This document shows positions 35,093 through 43,553 of a stretch of 64,000 nucleotides of DNA, piece after piece. The number at the start of each line of letters is the position of its first letter. Position 1 is the first letter of the stretch. This stretch comes from Spirosoma sp. KCTC 42546 (GTDB taxonomy: Bacteria > Bacteroidota > Bacteroidia > Cytophagales > Spirosomataceae), in assembly GCF_006965485.1 (NCBI RefSeq), contig NZ_CP041360.1, forward strand, positions 3,038,001 through 3,102,000, written 5' to 3'. A model generated the notes under the pieces. The model was not told the origin of the DNA and ran no database searches. It saw only the letters and a list, made by a program, of their open reading frames with translations. A program made the translations under genes and the position numbers.

Positions 35093-37378
35093 ATGAAATC
35101 TATTTATGTATGGATTTTTGTGCTGTCGACTGGGCTCCTGGCGAGCCTACCTGGCGCGGCCCAAACAGTCCCAAACAAACTTTTTGCTGCTGATTCTACG
35201 CAGCCTGTAGCCATTCGGGGGAGTGTCAGCGAACTCGTCAACGGCAAACAAATTCCCCTTGTCGGCGCAACTGTACAATGGGTTAACACCTCAGTTGGTA
35301 CGATAACGGATGCGGAGGGACATTTTCAACTGTCACTCCAGCCAGCGTATACGCGTTTGATTGTGAGTTATGTTGGCTACCAAACGGACACATTAACGGT
35401 AACAAATCCTACGGGTGCAGTAACGGTAACACTTCGAAGTACCCGAACCCTACAGGAAGTAACAGTATCGGGCGCGCCGGGGCAACTTGACCGGATCAAT
35501 CCCATTCAGACCGAATTTATCAATCAGCGTACACTGGCCAAAGCTGCCTGCTGCAACCTCTCCGAAAGTTTTGAAACCAACGCTTCCGTAAGTGTGTCGT
35601 ATAGTGATGCCGTTACGGGTTCGAAGCAGATTCAGTTTCTGGGATTGGGAGGGCAATACGTGCAGACGAACGTTGAGAATATTCCAACCGTTCGCGGATT
35701 GGCGACTACGTTTGGCCTAAATTACATTCCTGGAACCTGGATCACGAGTATCGATGTGGGTAAAGGCGCAGGCTCAGTCGTGAATGGGTATGAGTCGATG
35801 AGTGGCCAGATGAATGTTGAACTTCAAAAACCTGACGACAAGCAAACGCTCTTTATAAATGCCTATGCTAACAGTTTTGGACGGATTGAGGGCAACGTCA
35901 ACTGGTCGAAAGCCCTGAGTAAAAAATGGAGCATGGGGGTACTGGGTCATGCCAGTACCCTGCGAACAGAGATCGATCAAAATAACGACGGTTTTCGAGA
36001 TTTGCCGTTATACACCCAGATTAATGCCATCAATCGGTACAAGTATACCAGTGATCGGTACATGGCCCAGTTTGGCATAAAAGTTCTTTACGAGGACCGG
36101 GATGGTGGCCAACTGTCGAAATTCGGGGCATCACGTTACAGTTTTCTGAATACAACAAAGCGATTGGAGTTTTTCTCAAAAACCGCAAAACTGTATCCTG
36201 AAAAACCCTATAAAGGATTGGGGCTGATTCTGAACGGGGTGCATCATGAGCAAACAGCGCACTTTGGATTTGCGCCTTACGAGGGTCAGCAGCAAACGTT
36301 TTATGCCAACCTGATTTACCAAAGCATTATTGGGACTACCAACAACAGTTTCAAAGCTGGATTGAGTTACCTGTTAGATGATTACCGGGAGCAATACCGG
36401 GCCATCGGTACCGCTCGTACAGAATCGGTGCCCGGTGCTTTTGTGGAATACACCTACACCTATCCCGAAAAATTAACCCTTGTATTGGGTGGTCGACTCG
36501 ATTTTCATAACCTGTTTGGTACTCAATTTACGCCCAGGGCTCACCTGAAATATAACCTCAGTCAGGCTATTACGGTGCGTGCATCGGCAGGGAGAGGGTT
36601 TCGGGCAGCTAATCCTTTCGCCGAAAACTTCGGGTATTTAGTCAGTTCGCGGGCCGTGTTTCTGAACAAAGCTTTACAAGCCGAATCATCCTGGAATTAC
36701 GGACTAAGCATCACAAACGATTTCGAACTGTTGGGTAAAAAAGCGTCGTTTGTGGTGGATTACCATCGGACTGATTTTCAGAACCAGCTCATTGTTGATA
36801 TTGAACACCCCGGCGAACTGTATTTTTATAACCTGACTGATTCTGGCAATAAAGGACGCTCCTTTGCCAATAGTTTTCAGGCCGAATTGAACGTGCAACC
36901 GGCAAAACGCTTTGAAGTGAAAGCCGCCTATCGGTTTTTCGACGTGGAGCAGAGCATGGGCGGGCCATTCGGTGAAGAACGACTATTGCCTAAAATGATG
37001 GTTAGCCGGGATCGGATACTGCTCAATGCGGGCTATGCACTGCCTTTTGATAAGTGGAAATTTGATGCTACCCTGCAATGGAACGGTCCCCGGCGGATTC
37101 CCTACCTTCGCGAAGGTTACGTCCATTCCAGTTATCAGAATATGCCAACCGAAGAGGCTCCTGGTTTTTATAACCTGAACGCACAGGTCAGCCGGGCGTT
37201 CAGGAGTGGGTGGGAGATCTATCTGGGTGGAGAAAACCTGACGGGTTTCCGTCAACTGAACCCGATTGTTGCGGCCAACGATCCATTTGGAGCACGTTTT
37301 GATGCTGGATCGCAGGTGTGGGGACCTATCACAGGTCGTATGGTATATGTGGGCTTTCGGTTTAAACCTCTAATCTGA
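35093..37378 (+). CDS. TonB-dependent outer-membrane receptor, probable metal-related
   Basis: 761 residues with a signal peptide (LLASLPGAAQT), an N-terminal carboxypeptidase-regulatory-like domain (about 40-120, GATVQWVNTSVGTITDAEGH), the TonB-box-side motif LQEVTVSGAPGQLDRI, a plug domain and the barrel (HGFR-like segments such as SAGRGFRAANPFAENFGYLV). The C-terminus is FRFKPLI, aromatic as expected for a barrel. It is not a SusC with STN domain, so it is a plain TonB receptor. It follows the HYC_CC_PP gene by 78 bases and precedes the HMA-AraC regulator; import or removal of copper is the working idea. Confidence 0.93.
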   Translation: MKSIYVWIFVLSTGLLASLPGAAQTVPNKLFAADSTQPVAIRGSVSELVNGKQIPLVGATVQWVNTSVGTITDAEGHFQLSLQPAYTRLIVSYVGYQTDTLTVTNPTGAVTVTLRSTRTLQEVTVSGAPGQLDRINPIQTEFINQRTLAKAACCNLSESFETNASVSVSYSDAVTGSKQIQFLGLGGQYVQTNVENIPTVRGLATTFGLNYIPGTWITSIDVGKGAGSVVNGYESMSGQMNVELQKPDDKQTLFINAYANSFGRIEGNVNWSKALSKKWSMGVLGHASTLRTEIDQNNDGFRDLPLYTQINAINRYKYTSDRYMAQFGIKVLYEDRDGGQLSKFGASRYSFLNTTKRLEFFSKTAKLYPEKPYKGLGLILNGVHHEQTAHFGFAPYEGQQQTFYANLIYQSIIGTTNNSFKAGLSYLLDDYREQYRAIGTARTESVPGAFVEYTYTYPEKLTLVLGGRLDFHNLFGTQFTPRAHLKYNLSQAITVRASAGRGFRAANPFAENFGYLVSSRAVFLNKALQAESSWNYGLSITNDFELLGKKASFVVDYHRTDFQNQLIVDIEHPGELYFYNLTDSGNKGRSFANSFQAELNVQPAKRFEVKAAYRFFDVEQSMGGPFGEERLLPKMMVSRDRILLNAGYALPFDKWKFDATLQWNGPRRIPYLREGYVHSSYQNMPTEEAPGFYNLNAQVSRAFRSGWEIYLGGENLTGFRQLNPIVAANDPFGARFDAGSQVWGPITGRMVYVGFRFKPLI

Positions 37379-37390
37379 ACCTGGATTTAG

Positions 37391-37474
37391 CTGATTTAAG
37401 GATTAAACCTGATTTTGTTTTAATGATTCGCTTCAAAGAAGCGCAGAGCAAAATCCTGTAAATCCTTAAATCAG
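37391..37474. repeat. Nested inverted repeat downstream of the TonB receptor
   Basis: Outer arms CTGATTTAAGGATT (37391-37404) and AATCCTTAAATCAG (37461-37474) are perfect; an inner hairpin CGCTTC-AAA-GAAGCG lies at 37429-37443. The phrase AAATCCTGTAAATCC in the right half recurs in altered form near 46632. It separates the receptor from the regulator gene. Confidence 0.8.
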
Positions 37475-37512
37475 TGTAATCCCGCCGGGCCGCCGGAGCG
37501 GTTCTAACTATT

Positions 37513-38115
37513 ATGACACTATCCATCCGAAATATGGTGTGCGACCGCTGCAAGCGGGTTGTGCGTGAAGAACTCGAAAAGCTTGGCCTGACCGTTGGCC
37601 GGGTTGAGCTGGGCGAAGTGGATATAACGAACATACCTTCACCGGCAGAGCTTGCGGTTATTCGGCAGATGCTACAGGCAAATGGATTCGATTTGGTGGA
37701 CGATAAGAAACAGGCTCTGGTTGAACACATCAAGATTTTGTTGATCAACGAAATTCAACACCTGAAAGGGGAGCGACAAGCGTCTGAAAACTATTCGACC
37801 TTTCTTGAACGTAAGTTAGGCTATGAGTACTCATATTTGAGTAATTTGTTCTCGGTGAACGAAGGCCATACGCTTGAAAAGTACACTATTGCCTTAAAAA
37901 TTGAGAAGGTAAAAGAATGGTTGCGGTATGATGAACTGACGTTGAGTGAAATAGCCTGGCGTTTGAATTACAGTAGTGTTCAACACCTCTCTACTCAATT
38001 TAGACAAGTTGTGGGGCTAACGCCGGGGCAATTCCGGAAAGCAACTCAGGTAGATCGGCGAAATCTAGATGCCCTCTTTATCAAGAAATCCGGCCATCCT
38101 GACGAGACAGAGTAA
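37513..38115 (+). CDS. AraC-family regulator with N-terminal CxxC metal-binding-like domain
   Basis: 200 residues. The first 50-60 residues (MTLSIRNMVCDRCKRVV with a ferredoxin-like continuation) look like a heavy-metal-associated domain with a Cys-x-x-Cys pair. The C-terminal AraC helix-turn-helix domain spans about 100-185: KLGYEYSYLSNLFSVNEG, TLSEIAWRLNYSSVQHLSTQ, FRQVVGLTPGQFR. Most AraC proteins sense a small ligand through a cupin domain; here the sensor appears to be the metal domain. With copper-type genes around it, it is a candidate copper-responsive activator. Its upstream neighbour is the TonB receptor. Confidence 0.85.
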   Translation: MTLSIRNMVCDRCKRVVREELEKLGLTVGRVELGEVDITNIPSPAELAVIRQMLQANGFDLVDDKKQALVEHIKILLINEIQHLKGERQASENYSTFLERKLGYEYSYLSNLFSVNEGHTLEKYTIALKIEKVKEWLRYDELTLSEIAWRLNYSSVQHLSTQFRQVVGLTPGQFRKATQVDRRNLDALFIKKSGHPDETE

Positions 38116-38194
38116 GGGCTATGTGAAAATTGAAGCTGGCGGCCAATCTGAAGCGATTTGTGCTGGTGAACCTTTTAAATCGTAGGGACTGATT

Positions 38195-39319
38195 ATGGGA
38201 CGTTTACGGGATTTAATCAAAACCTTTCTGGGGTCGATACTCAAACGGTTTGGTATTATTCAGTTAACGAAAGAGCAAACAGAGGAGTATCTAAAACCGT
38301 ACGTATTAAAAGTAAGTCCAGCTACCCGGATTGTGTTGCCCAGCGTACAAAATGAAACTAACTCAGCAGCACTTGTATTTACGCCAACCAAGGCTATTAC
38401 GCACCCAGGCTACGTTTGGAATGTAACTCCTAGTTCACAGAAAACCACTCAGTTGCCATACGGTGGAATTCTGACAGATACCCGGGTTCTTTGTACGGAT
38501 TTCGAGCGGTACCATCTCCTGAAAAATTTTTTGACCCGAAGGAAACGAATTCAAACGGTACAGGATATACTAATTGCTCCATGGTCTCACCTTCTGGATG
38601 GTATTTCGTTTGGAGGATATTATGATTTTGTGATTCTGGTTGCCGCAAAATTGTGCCGAATTCGAGAGGCACTTCCCGAGGCTGTATTCGCTCAGGCTGT
38701 CCTTGCCTATCCACTGTTTAAGACGGCCTATGAGCAGGAGTATTTAGCCTTACTTGGGTTTGAAAAGGAGCGTATTCTGGACAGTACTGTGTACGAGGTT
38801 CATTTTAAACAGTGCATTCTGGCCAATAGCGGTCATTGGTTCTACCCCAATCCGGCCGATATTTTTGCCTTGAAAAAGCAGGTAGAAAGTAAACTTAACC
38901 TGCAACGAACTGAGTCAAATCGGATCTACATTAGTCGGTCGGGCCGTCGAAAGGTAGCCAACGAGAACGCACTGATTACCCTATTGAAAAAATTTAACTT
39001 CACCGTTGTTGAAGACAAGCCCAGGTCGGTTGCTGAGCAGGCAGCTATCTATAAAAATGCGTCTTTTATTTTAGGTCCACATGGAGCTTCCTTCACAAAT
39101 ATAATCTGGTGCGAACCCGGTACGCATCTATTCGAGCTGTTTGCTGCGGATATGGTTGTCGATCATTTTCGGTATTTGTCGCAATTGATGGATATGCATT
39201 ATTCGGCTTATTATCATGGTATTAAGATGGGAAATAGCCGGATTTCTCTGGAAGAAGATGTTTTTGTATCAATCGCTGATCTTGACCTGAGCCTACGTAC
39301 GCTGTTTAACCAGGGCTAA
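38195..39319 (+). CDS. Glycosyltransferase family 61 (DUF563-type)
   Basis: 374 residues. The C-terminal part holds the family motifs: RIYISRSGRRKVANENALIT, FNFTVVEDKPRSVAEQAAIY, and the strong FILGPHGASFTNIIWCEPGT followed by HLFELF. GT61 enzymes move sugars onto glycans or proteins, often xylose or N-acetylglucosamine. The N-terminus is basic and not a clear signal, so it acts in the cytoplasm or at the membrane face. It interrupts the copper genes and need not belong to them. Confidence 0.88.
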   Translation: MGRLRDLIKTFLGSILKRFGIIQLTKEQTEEYLKPYVLKVSPATRIVLPSVQNETNSAALVFTPTKAITHPGYVWNVTPSSQKTTQLPYGGILTDTRVLCTDFERYHLLKNFLTRRKRIQTVQDILIAPWSHLLDGISFGGYYDFVILVAAKLCRIREALPEAVFAQAVLAYPLFKTAYEQEYLALLGFEKERILDSTVYEVHFKQCILANSGHWFYPNPADIFALKKQVESKLNLQRTESNRIYISRSGRRKVANENALITLLKKFNFTVVEDKPRSVAEQAAIYKNASFILGPHGASFTNIIWCEPGTHLFELFAADMVVDHFRYLSQLMDMHYSAYYHGIKMGNSRISLEEDVFVSIADLDLSLRTLFNQG

Positions 39320-39428
39320 GTAACGGTCGATAGCTTTTATAAAGCTCGGCCCTAATTATGTAAAAACCCTATCGGGTGTGGGTAGTTAATTTGTCAGACC
39401 AACGGTGGTCGATAAAACAACAACGATT

Positions 39429-39785
39429 ATGGAAACGATGAAACATACGCATACCCACGTAGATACGTGTTTTGAGTGTGCTGAAGCCTGCGAGCGCTGC
39501 GCCACCGCCTGCCTGGAAATGGGCGACAAAGACGGAAAAGGTCATGACATGAGTGCCTGCATTAAACTCTGCCGCGACTGCGCCGACATATGTACCCTCT
39601 GTGGCCGACTTGATGCCCGTGGTTCGGAGTTCTCGCGTGATTTTATGGTCCTGTGTGCTGAAGTCTGTGAAGCTTGTGCCGAGGAATGCGAAAAACACGC
39701 TGACCATTTTGCCCATTGTAAAGCGTGTGCTGAGGCTTGCCGCAAATGCGCTGAAGAGTGTCGGTCAATGTCGGCAAACGCATAA
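39429..39785 (+). CDS. Four-helix-bundle copper-binding (Csp/DUF326) protein
   Basis: 118 residues from the ATG at 39429 (METMKHTHTHVDTCFECAE). About 17 Cys residues occur in helical Cys-x-x-x-Cys and Cys-x-x-Cys patterns (CFECAEACERCATACL, CIKLCRDCADICTLCGRL, CKACAEACRKCAEECR), the layout of copper storage proteins that bind many Cu(I) inside a four-helix bundle. There is no signal peptide, so it is cytosolic like Csp3. Flanking genes with CxxC, His/Met-rich and HMA motifs fit copper storage and detoxification. Confidence 0.9.
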   Translation: METMKHTHTHVDTCFECAEACERCATACLEMGDKDGKGHDMSACIKLCRDCADICTLCGRLDARGSEFSRDFMVLCAEVCEACAEECEKHADHFAHCKACAEACRKCAEECRSMSANA

Positions 39786-39815
39786 AAAGTTGACGGACTA
39801 ACTATTGATTCTGTG

Positions 39816-39887
39816 GATGCTGTAGATTCAAGTGATTCTGTATGTTCTGATTACCAGTATGATCGTGTCCAGAGGATCTACAGCATC
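39816..39887. repeat. 12-base inverted repeat before the propeller gene
   Basis: Arms GATGCTGTAGAT (39816-39827) and ATCTACAGCATC (39876-39887) are perfect. The left half contains GATTCTGTGGATGCTGTAG and GATTCTGTATGTTCTGAT units, a degenerate tandem pattern. Confidence 0.75.
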
Positions 39888-39915
39888 TAATTCCTAAAAC
39901 CTGCTAACCTAAACA

Positions 39916-40962
39916 ATGTATTCTTTACTGACTAGTCTTCTGTTCATAGTTACGCTGCTACTAAGTTCCCCATCTGGTTCGGGAAAATTAGTAGGTACAG
40001 GTATACATCCTTCAGTAGCGACTGATCCTACCGGAAAGGTTCATATTGTGTATGGTAAAGGCGGGACTGTTTTCTATACAAGTACGCAGGATGGTGAGCA
40101 GTTTGCGGAACCCGTACGGGTTGATAGTTTGCCGGGGCTGCATCTGGGGGCGTCACGAGGGCCACAAATTGCAGCGACCAGGCAATCGGTGGTTATTACC
40201 GCTATTGATAAAGCGGGGACTATCTGGTCCTATACGCTCAGCCGGGCTACGGGTCGCTGGCAATCCCGTGTACAGGTAACGGATACCGTAGAGGTAGCGA
40301 AAGAAGGTTTCGTGGCCCTGACGGCCGGGCCGGATAACGTGTATAACGCTGTCTGGCTCGATCTGCGGGGAAATAAGCGCAATAAGATTGTTGGTGCCCG
40401 TTCAACGGATGGAGGTAAAACATGGTCACCCAATCAGGTGCTTTATCAATCGCCGGATGGTACGGTTTGCGAATGTTGCCAGCTTTCGGAAGTGAGTCAG
40501 GGCCAGCATGTGGCTATCATGTTTCGGAATTTTATAGCTGGAGCGCGTGATATGTATATCCTGAAATCCGAAAATGGAGGTCAGACGTTTGGAAAAGCAG
40601 AAAAAGTAGGTGAAGGAACCTGGCTGCTAAAAGCCTGTCCAATGGATGGGGGAGGGCTGTTTATGCGTCCCGATGGAAAGCTATCGACCGTTTTTCGACG
40701 AAATGATAAACTTTTTGTAGCCCGGCCTGGCCAGCCTGAAACGGAACTTGCTACCGGTAAGAATGCAAAAATTGTAACAACTCCTAAAGGTGATTATATC
40801 GTCTTTCAACAGGCTGGACAGATTTTGGCCACTTCGCCCAGTCAGACACAACCAACAGTTATTGGTTCGGGTGGGTATCCGAAATTAGCCTTGCTACCGA
40901 ATAACAAGGTACTCTGTTTGTGGGAAGAGGAAACTACCGTTCGGGCAGGATTTATTCCCTGA
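39916..40962 (+). CDS. Secreted sialidase-like (BNR) beta-propeller with CECC motif
   Basis: 348 residues. N-terminal signal LLFIVTLLLSSPSGSG. BNR/Asp-box signatures occur twice: GARSTDGGKTWSPNQVL and ILKSENGGQTFGKAEKV, so it folds as a bladed propeller like sialidases. The catalytic arginine triad of true sialidases is not evident. A Cys cluster VCECCQ lies near residue 188 and another Cys in KACPMDGGG about 57 residues later. In a copper neighbourhood this points to metal binding rather than sugar cleavage, though that is inference. The next gene follows after 28 bases. Confidence 0.7.
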   Translation: MYSLLTSLLFIVTLLLSSPSGSGKLVGTGIHPSVATDPTGKVHIVYGKGGTVFYTSTQDGEQFAEPVRVDSLPGLHLGASRGPQIAATRQSVVITAIDKAGTIWSYTLSRATGRWQSRVQVTDTVEVAKEGFVALTAGPDNVYNAVWLDLRGNKRNKIVGARSTDGGKTWSPNQVLYQSPDGTVCECCQLSEVSQGQHVAIMFRNFIAGARDMYILKSENGGQTFGKAEKVGEGTWLLKACPMDGGGLFMRPDGKLSTVFRRNDKLFVARPGQPETELATGKNAKIVTTPKGDYIVFQQAGQILATSPSQTQPTVIGSGGYPKLALLPNNKVLCLWEEETTVRAGFIP

Positions 40963-40990
40963 ACGACCCCAGAAAATGATCGACAACGTG

Positions 40991-42448
40991 ATGAATAAGT
41001 TTCTTTTGATGCTTCTGCTGGGAATGGGTCCTATAGCTGTTGCACAACACCAGCACCATGAGGGTATGCAAATGCCTGCGAATGCCAAGCCGACTGCCGA
41101 TACAACGAAGCCAATGGATCATTCGATGCATGCTGGTATGAATATGGGCCAAAAAGGTGATATGAACCTAGTGAACTACGGTTTAACAATGGATACAACC
41201 ATGGGCATGACGCATTCACTATCGCGAAATCTATCTATGAATCGTAACGGGTCGGGTACGTCCTGGCACCCGGATAATACGCCTATGTACGCTTACATGA
41301 GCAAGCCATCGGGTAGTAAATGGAGCTACATGCTGCACTATACAATCTACCTGCGCTACACTAGCCAAAATGCTAATCATCCTCAGAAGCGGGGCCATGG
41401 ACAGCAGCTTGGCGCTCCGAACTGGTTTATGGGCATGGCGCAGCGTAAAGTAGGGAAACGGGGATTAGTTCAGGTGCGGGCTATGCTTTCGCTCGATCCG
41501 TTGACCGTGGGTAATGGTGGGTATCCATTACTTTTCCAGACCGGCGAGACCTACAAAGGGCAACCGTTGATTGATAAGCAACACCCACACGACCTCATTT
41601 CCGAATTATCGGTCAGTTATAGTCACGCGTTCAGTAAAGACATTGATCTTTATGGTTACGCGGGTTACCCCGGCGAGCCAGCATTGGGTCCGCCCGCGTT
41701 TATGCATCGGATTTCATCGTTCAATAATCCCGATGCCCCGCTAAGCCATCACTGGCAGGATGCGTCTCACATTTTGTTTGGCGTAGGTACTGTTGGCTTT
41801 CGGTACAAGTGGGTAAAACTGGAGGGATCTACATTCAAAGGCCGTGAGCCCGACGAAAACCGATACAACTTCGACACACCTAAATTTGACAGTTATTCGT
41901 ATCGGCTGTCTGTAAATCCATCGCCATCGCTGGCGTTGCAGTTCTCGCAGGGATTTTTACACAAACCCGAAGAAGCCCACCCTGACGAAAATATCACGCG
42001 CACAACGGCATCCATTTTGCATAGTAAAGGATTCGGGGCTGGTCGTTATGTAACATCGGCGTTGGTTTGGGGGCGAAATAGTCATGATGGACAAGGAGAA
42101 AATTCATTTCTGGCCGAAAGTAGTTTTCAAGTAGATAAGCTGGCTTTTTATGGCCGATACGAAAATGTAACAAAATCGGCCGAAGAGTTGGGCCTTTACC
42201 AGCCAGCCTCTTCTACTGAAATTGGCCGGATTGCTAAGGATCAACCGTTTATTATTAATAATTTGACACTTGGGATAAACTACCGTGTTGCGCAGACACA
42301 CAGCACCGACCTAGTCCTAGGTGCACAAATCACCGGAAGTATGCCTGATAATTCATTAGAAACGTTTTACGGCAAAACACCCGTGTCGGGTGAAATTTAC
42401 CTTCGCCTATCGCCCAGCCTGATGACTATGCGAAGTATGAATCATTGA
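40991..42448 (+). CDS. Outer-membrane protein with His/Met-rich N-terminus, probable copper-related
   Basis: 485 residues from the ATG at 40991 after the signal MNKFLLMLLLGMGPIAVAQH. The mature N-terminus is a His/Met-rich stretch (HQHHEGMQMPANAKP, HSMHAGMNMGQK), typical of copper-binding loops. The rest alternates aromatic and polar residues like a barrel, with repeated GFGAGRYVTSALVWGRNSHD and a C-terminus MTMRSMNH. The family is not recognised by name. Copper efflux or binding at the outer membrane is inferred from the loop and from the HMA gene that follows 91 bases downstream. Confidence 0.8.
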   Translation: MNKFLLMLLLGMGPIAVAQHQHHEGMQMPANAKPTADTTKPMDHSMHAGMNMGQKGDMNLVNYGLTMDTTMGMTHSLSRNLSMNRNGSGTSWHPDNTPMYAYMSKPSGSKWSYMLHYTIYLRYTSQNANHPQKRGHGQQLGAPNWFMGMAQRKVGKRGLVQVRAMLSLDPLTVGNGGYPLLFQTGETYKGQPLIDKQHPHDLISELSVSYSHAFSKDIDLYGYAGYPGEPALGPPAFMHRISSFNNPDAPLSHHWQDASHILFGVGTVGFRYKWVKLEGSTFKGREPDENRYNFDTPKFDSYSYRLSVNPSPSLALQFSQGFLHKPEEAHPDENITRTTASILHSKGFGAGRYVTSALVWGRNSHDGQGENSFLAESSFQVDKLAFYGRYENVTKSAEELGLYQPASSTEIGRIAKDQPFIINNLTLGINYRVAQTHSTDLVLGAQITGSMPDNSLETFYGKTPVSGEIYLRLSPSLMTMRSMNH

Positions 42449-42461
42449 CAGGCCTAGCACT

Positions 42462-42491
42462 TCCATGCCGGGCACCTCCATGCGGGGCACC
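42462..42491. repeat. 15-base tandem repeat, two copies
   Basis: TCCATGCCGGGCACC (42462-42476) and TCCATGCGGGGCACC (42477-42491) differ at one base. It lies in the gap between the His/Met-rich protein and the HMA gene. Function unknown. Confidence 0.8.
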
Positions 42492-42539
42492 ATTTAAAGT
42501 AAATTTTCGTTATCAATTCACTATAAACCACGTACAACC

Positions 42540-42905
42540 ATGTTGCGTAACCTGTTTCTAACCGCCCTAACCTCACTGATCATTCTGGGCAACTCGTTCG
42601 CCGGTGCACCCACCCGTGACGACAAAGACAAGGAAGTAAAAATTAAGACTTCGGCTATTTGCGGCATGTGCAAAGCCCGTATTGAACGGAACCTGGCCTT
42701 TGAGAAGGGTGTCAAAGAAGCCGACCTGGATGTGAAATCGAAAGTCGTAACGATCAAATACAACCCTGCTAAAACGGACGTAGCAAAGCTGAAAGCAAAC
42801 ATCAGCAAAACTGGCTATGACGCAGAAGAAGTTGTTGCCGATCCTGTTGGATACAACAAATTACCGAGCTGCTGCAAAAAAGGCAGTGATATGGATCATC
42901 AATAA
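42540..42905 (+). CDS. Secreted heavy-metal-associated (HMA) domain protein
   Basis: 121 residues with a signal peptide (TSLIILGNSFAGAP). An HMA domain follows, with metal site AICGMCKARIER, then strand KVVTIKYNPAKTDVAKLKAN and ISKTGYDAEEV. The Cys-Gly-Met-Cys spacing replaces the standard Met-x-Cys-x-x-Cys, as in many Bacteroidota periplasmic HMA proteins. The tail adds a Cys-Cys pair (PSCCKKGSD). It probably carries copper in the periplasm for neighbouring proteins. It ends the copper gene group. Confidence 0.88.
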   Translation: MLRNLFLTALTSLIILGNSFAGAPTRDDKDKEVKIKTSAICGMCKARIERNLAFEKGVKEADLDVKSKVVTIKYNPAKTDVAKLKANISKTGYDAEEVVADPVGYNKLPSCCKKGSDMDHQ

Positions 42906-42920
42906 CCTGATTGTTGAAAC

Positions 42921-42962
42921 AAAAGCGGGCCGAAATTAGAGAATTTCGGCCCGCTTTTGTTT
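42921..42962. terminator. Bidirectional terminator with 17-base perfect arms
   Basis: Left arm 42921-42937 (AAAAGCGGGCCGAAATT) and right arm 42942-42958 are perfect complements with a 4-base loop, followed by T-rich sequence. It separates the HMA gene from the convergent gene ending at 42974. Confidence 0.9.
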
Positions 42963-42973
42963 TGTCGATTCGG

Positions 42974-43333
42974 CTACTTTTTGGTTGAATAATTTATCCG
43001 TATGACCCGTTTACCATCACTTGATAGATTGTCAATCGAAATATCATTGATGTGATTTCCTTCCTGATAGACAAGTTCTTTTGCACGCTTGCTATCTGTT
43101 ATTTTCTTCCCGTTCAGGAAGTAGATAACGGTGCCCTCTGGGTTATCGAAGAGGTTTAAGACAACTTCCTTCGTATACTCCGATTTTCCCTGCTTAGATA
43201 CATAGTCAATAATCTCGGAACTAGCCGGTTTAATCTGCTGGTAGGTAGGAAACGGCTCGCCGTCGTTTTTCGATTGTCCGTACAGGCCATAACTGATGGC
43301 AAGTAAGGTGAGCGTTGTCAGGATAAATCGCAT
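42974..43333 (-). CDS. Small secreted hypothetical protein
   Basis: 119 residues with a signal peptide (MRFILTTLTLLAISYGLYGQ). The mature part contains SEIIDYVSKQGKSEYTKEVV, NPEGTVIYFLNGKKITDSKR and a basic beta-like C-terminus RVIRINYSTKK. The LNGKKI segment resembles a strand pair seen in many Bacteroidota secreted proteins; no family is named. It is divergent from the esterase gene, with a long inverted repeat in between. Confidence 0.75.
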   Translation of the reverse strand: MRFILTTLTLLAISYGLYGQSKNDGEPFPTYQQIKPASSEIIDYVSKQGKSEYTKEVVLNLFDNPEGTVIYFLNGKKITDSKRAKELVYQEGNHINDISIDNLSSDGKRVIRINYSTKK

Positions 43334-43449
43334 AGAAGTTGGTGGTTTTTGGTACTAGACTCAAAAATGATCGATTGGGGTGGAAAGATGTTTGTGCAAA
43401 TTGAATGGAGGAAGTAAAGAGTTCCCAATCTTTGCAGCTTACTACAAAC

Positions 43450-43543
43450 AATAGAACGCAGATTTTTATGATTTTTAAGAATAGAATGATTTTTATGGTT
43501 AATCTGTGTAAATCATATTAATCATAAAAATCTGCGTTCTATT
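43450..43543. repeat. Perfect 24-base inverted repeat upstream of the esterase gene
   Basis: Arms 43450-43473 (AATAGAACGCAGATTTTTATG plus ATT) and 43520-43543 are perfect complements. The loop region contains altered copies of the same words (ATGATTTTTATGGTTAATCTG), so several foldings are possible. It sits between divergent genes and ends only 10 bases before the esterase ATG. Confidence 0.9.
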
Positions 43544-43553
43544 AACAACCACA

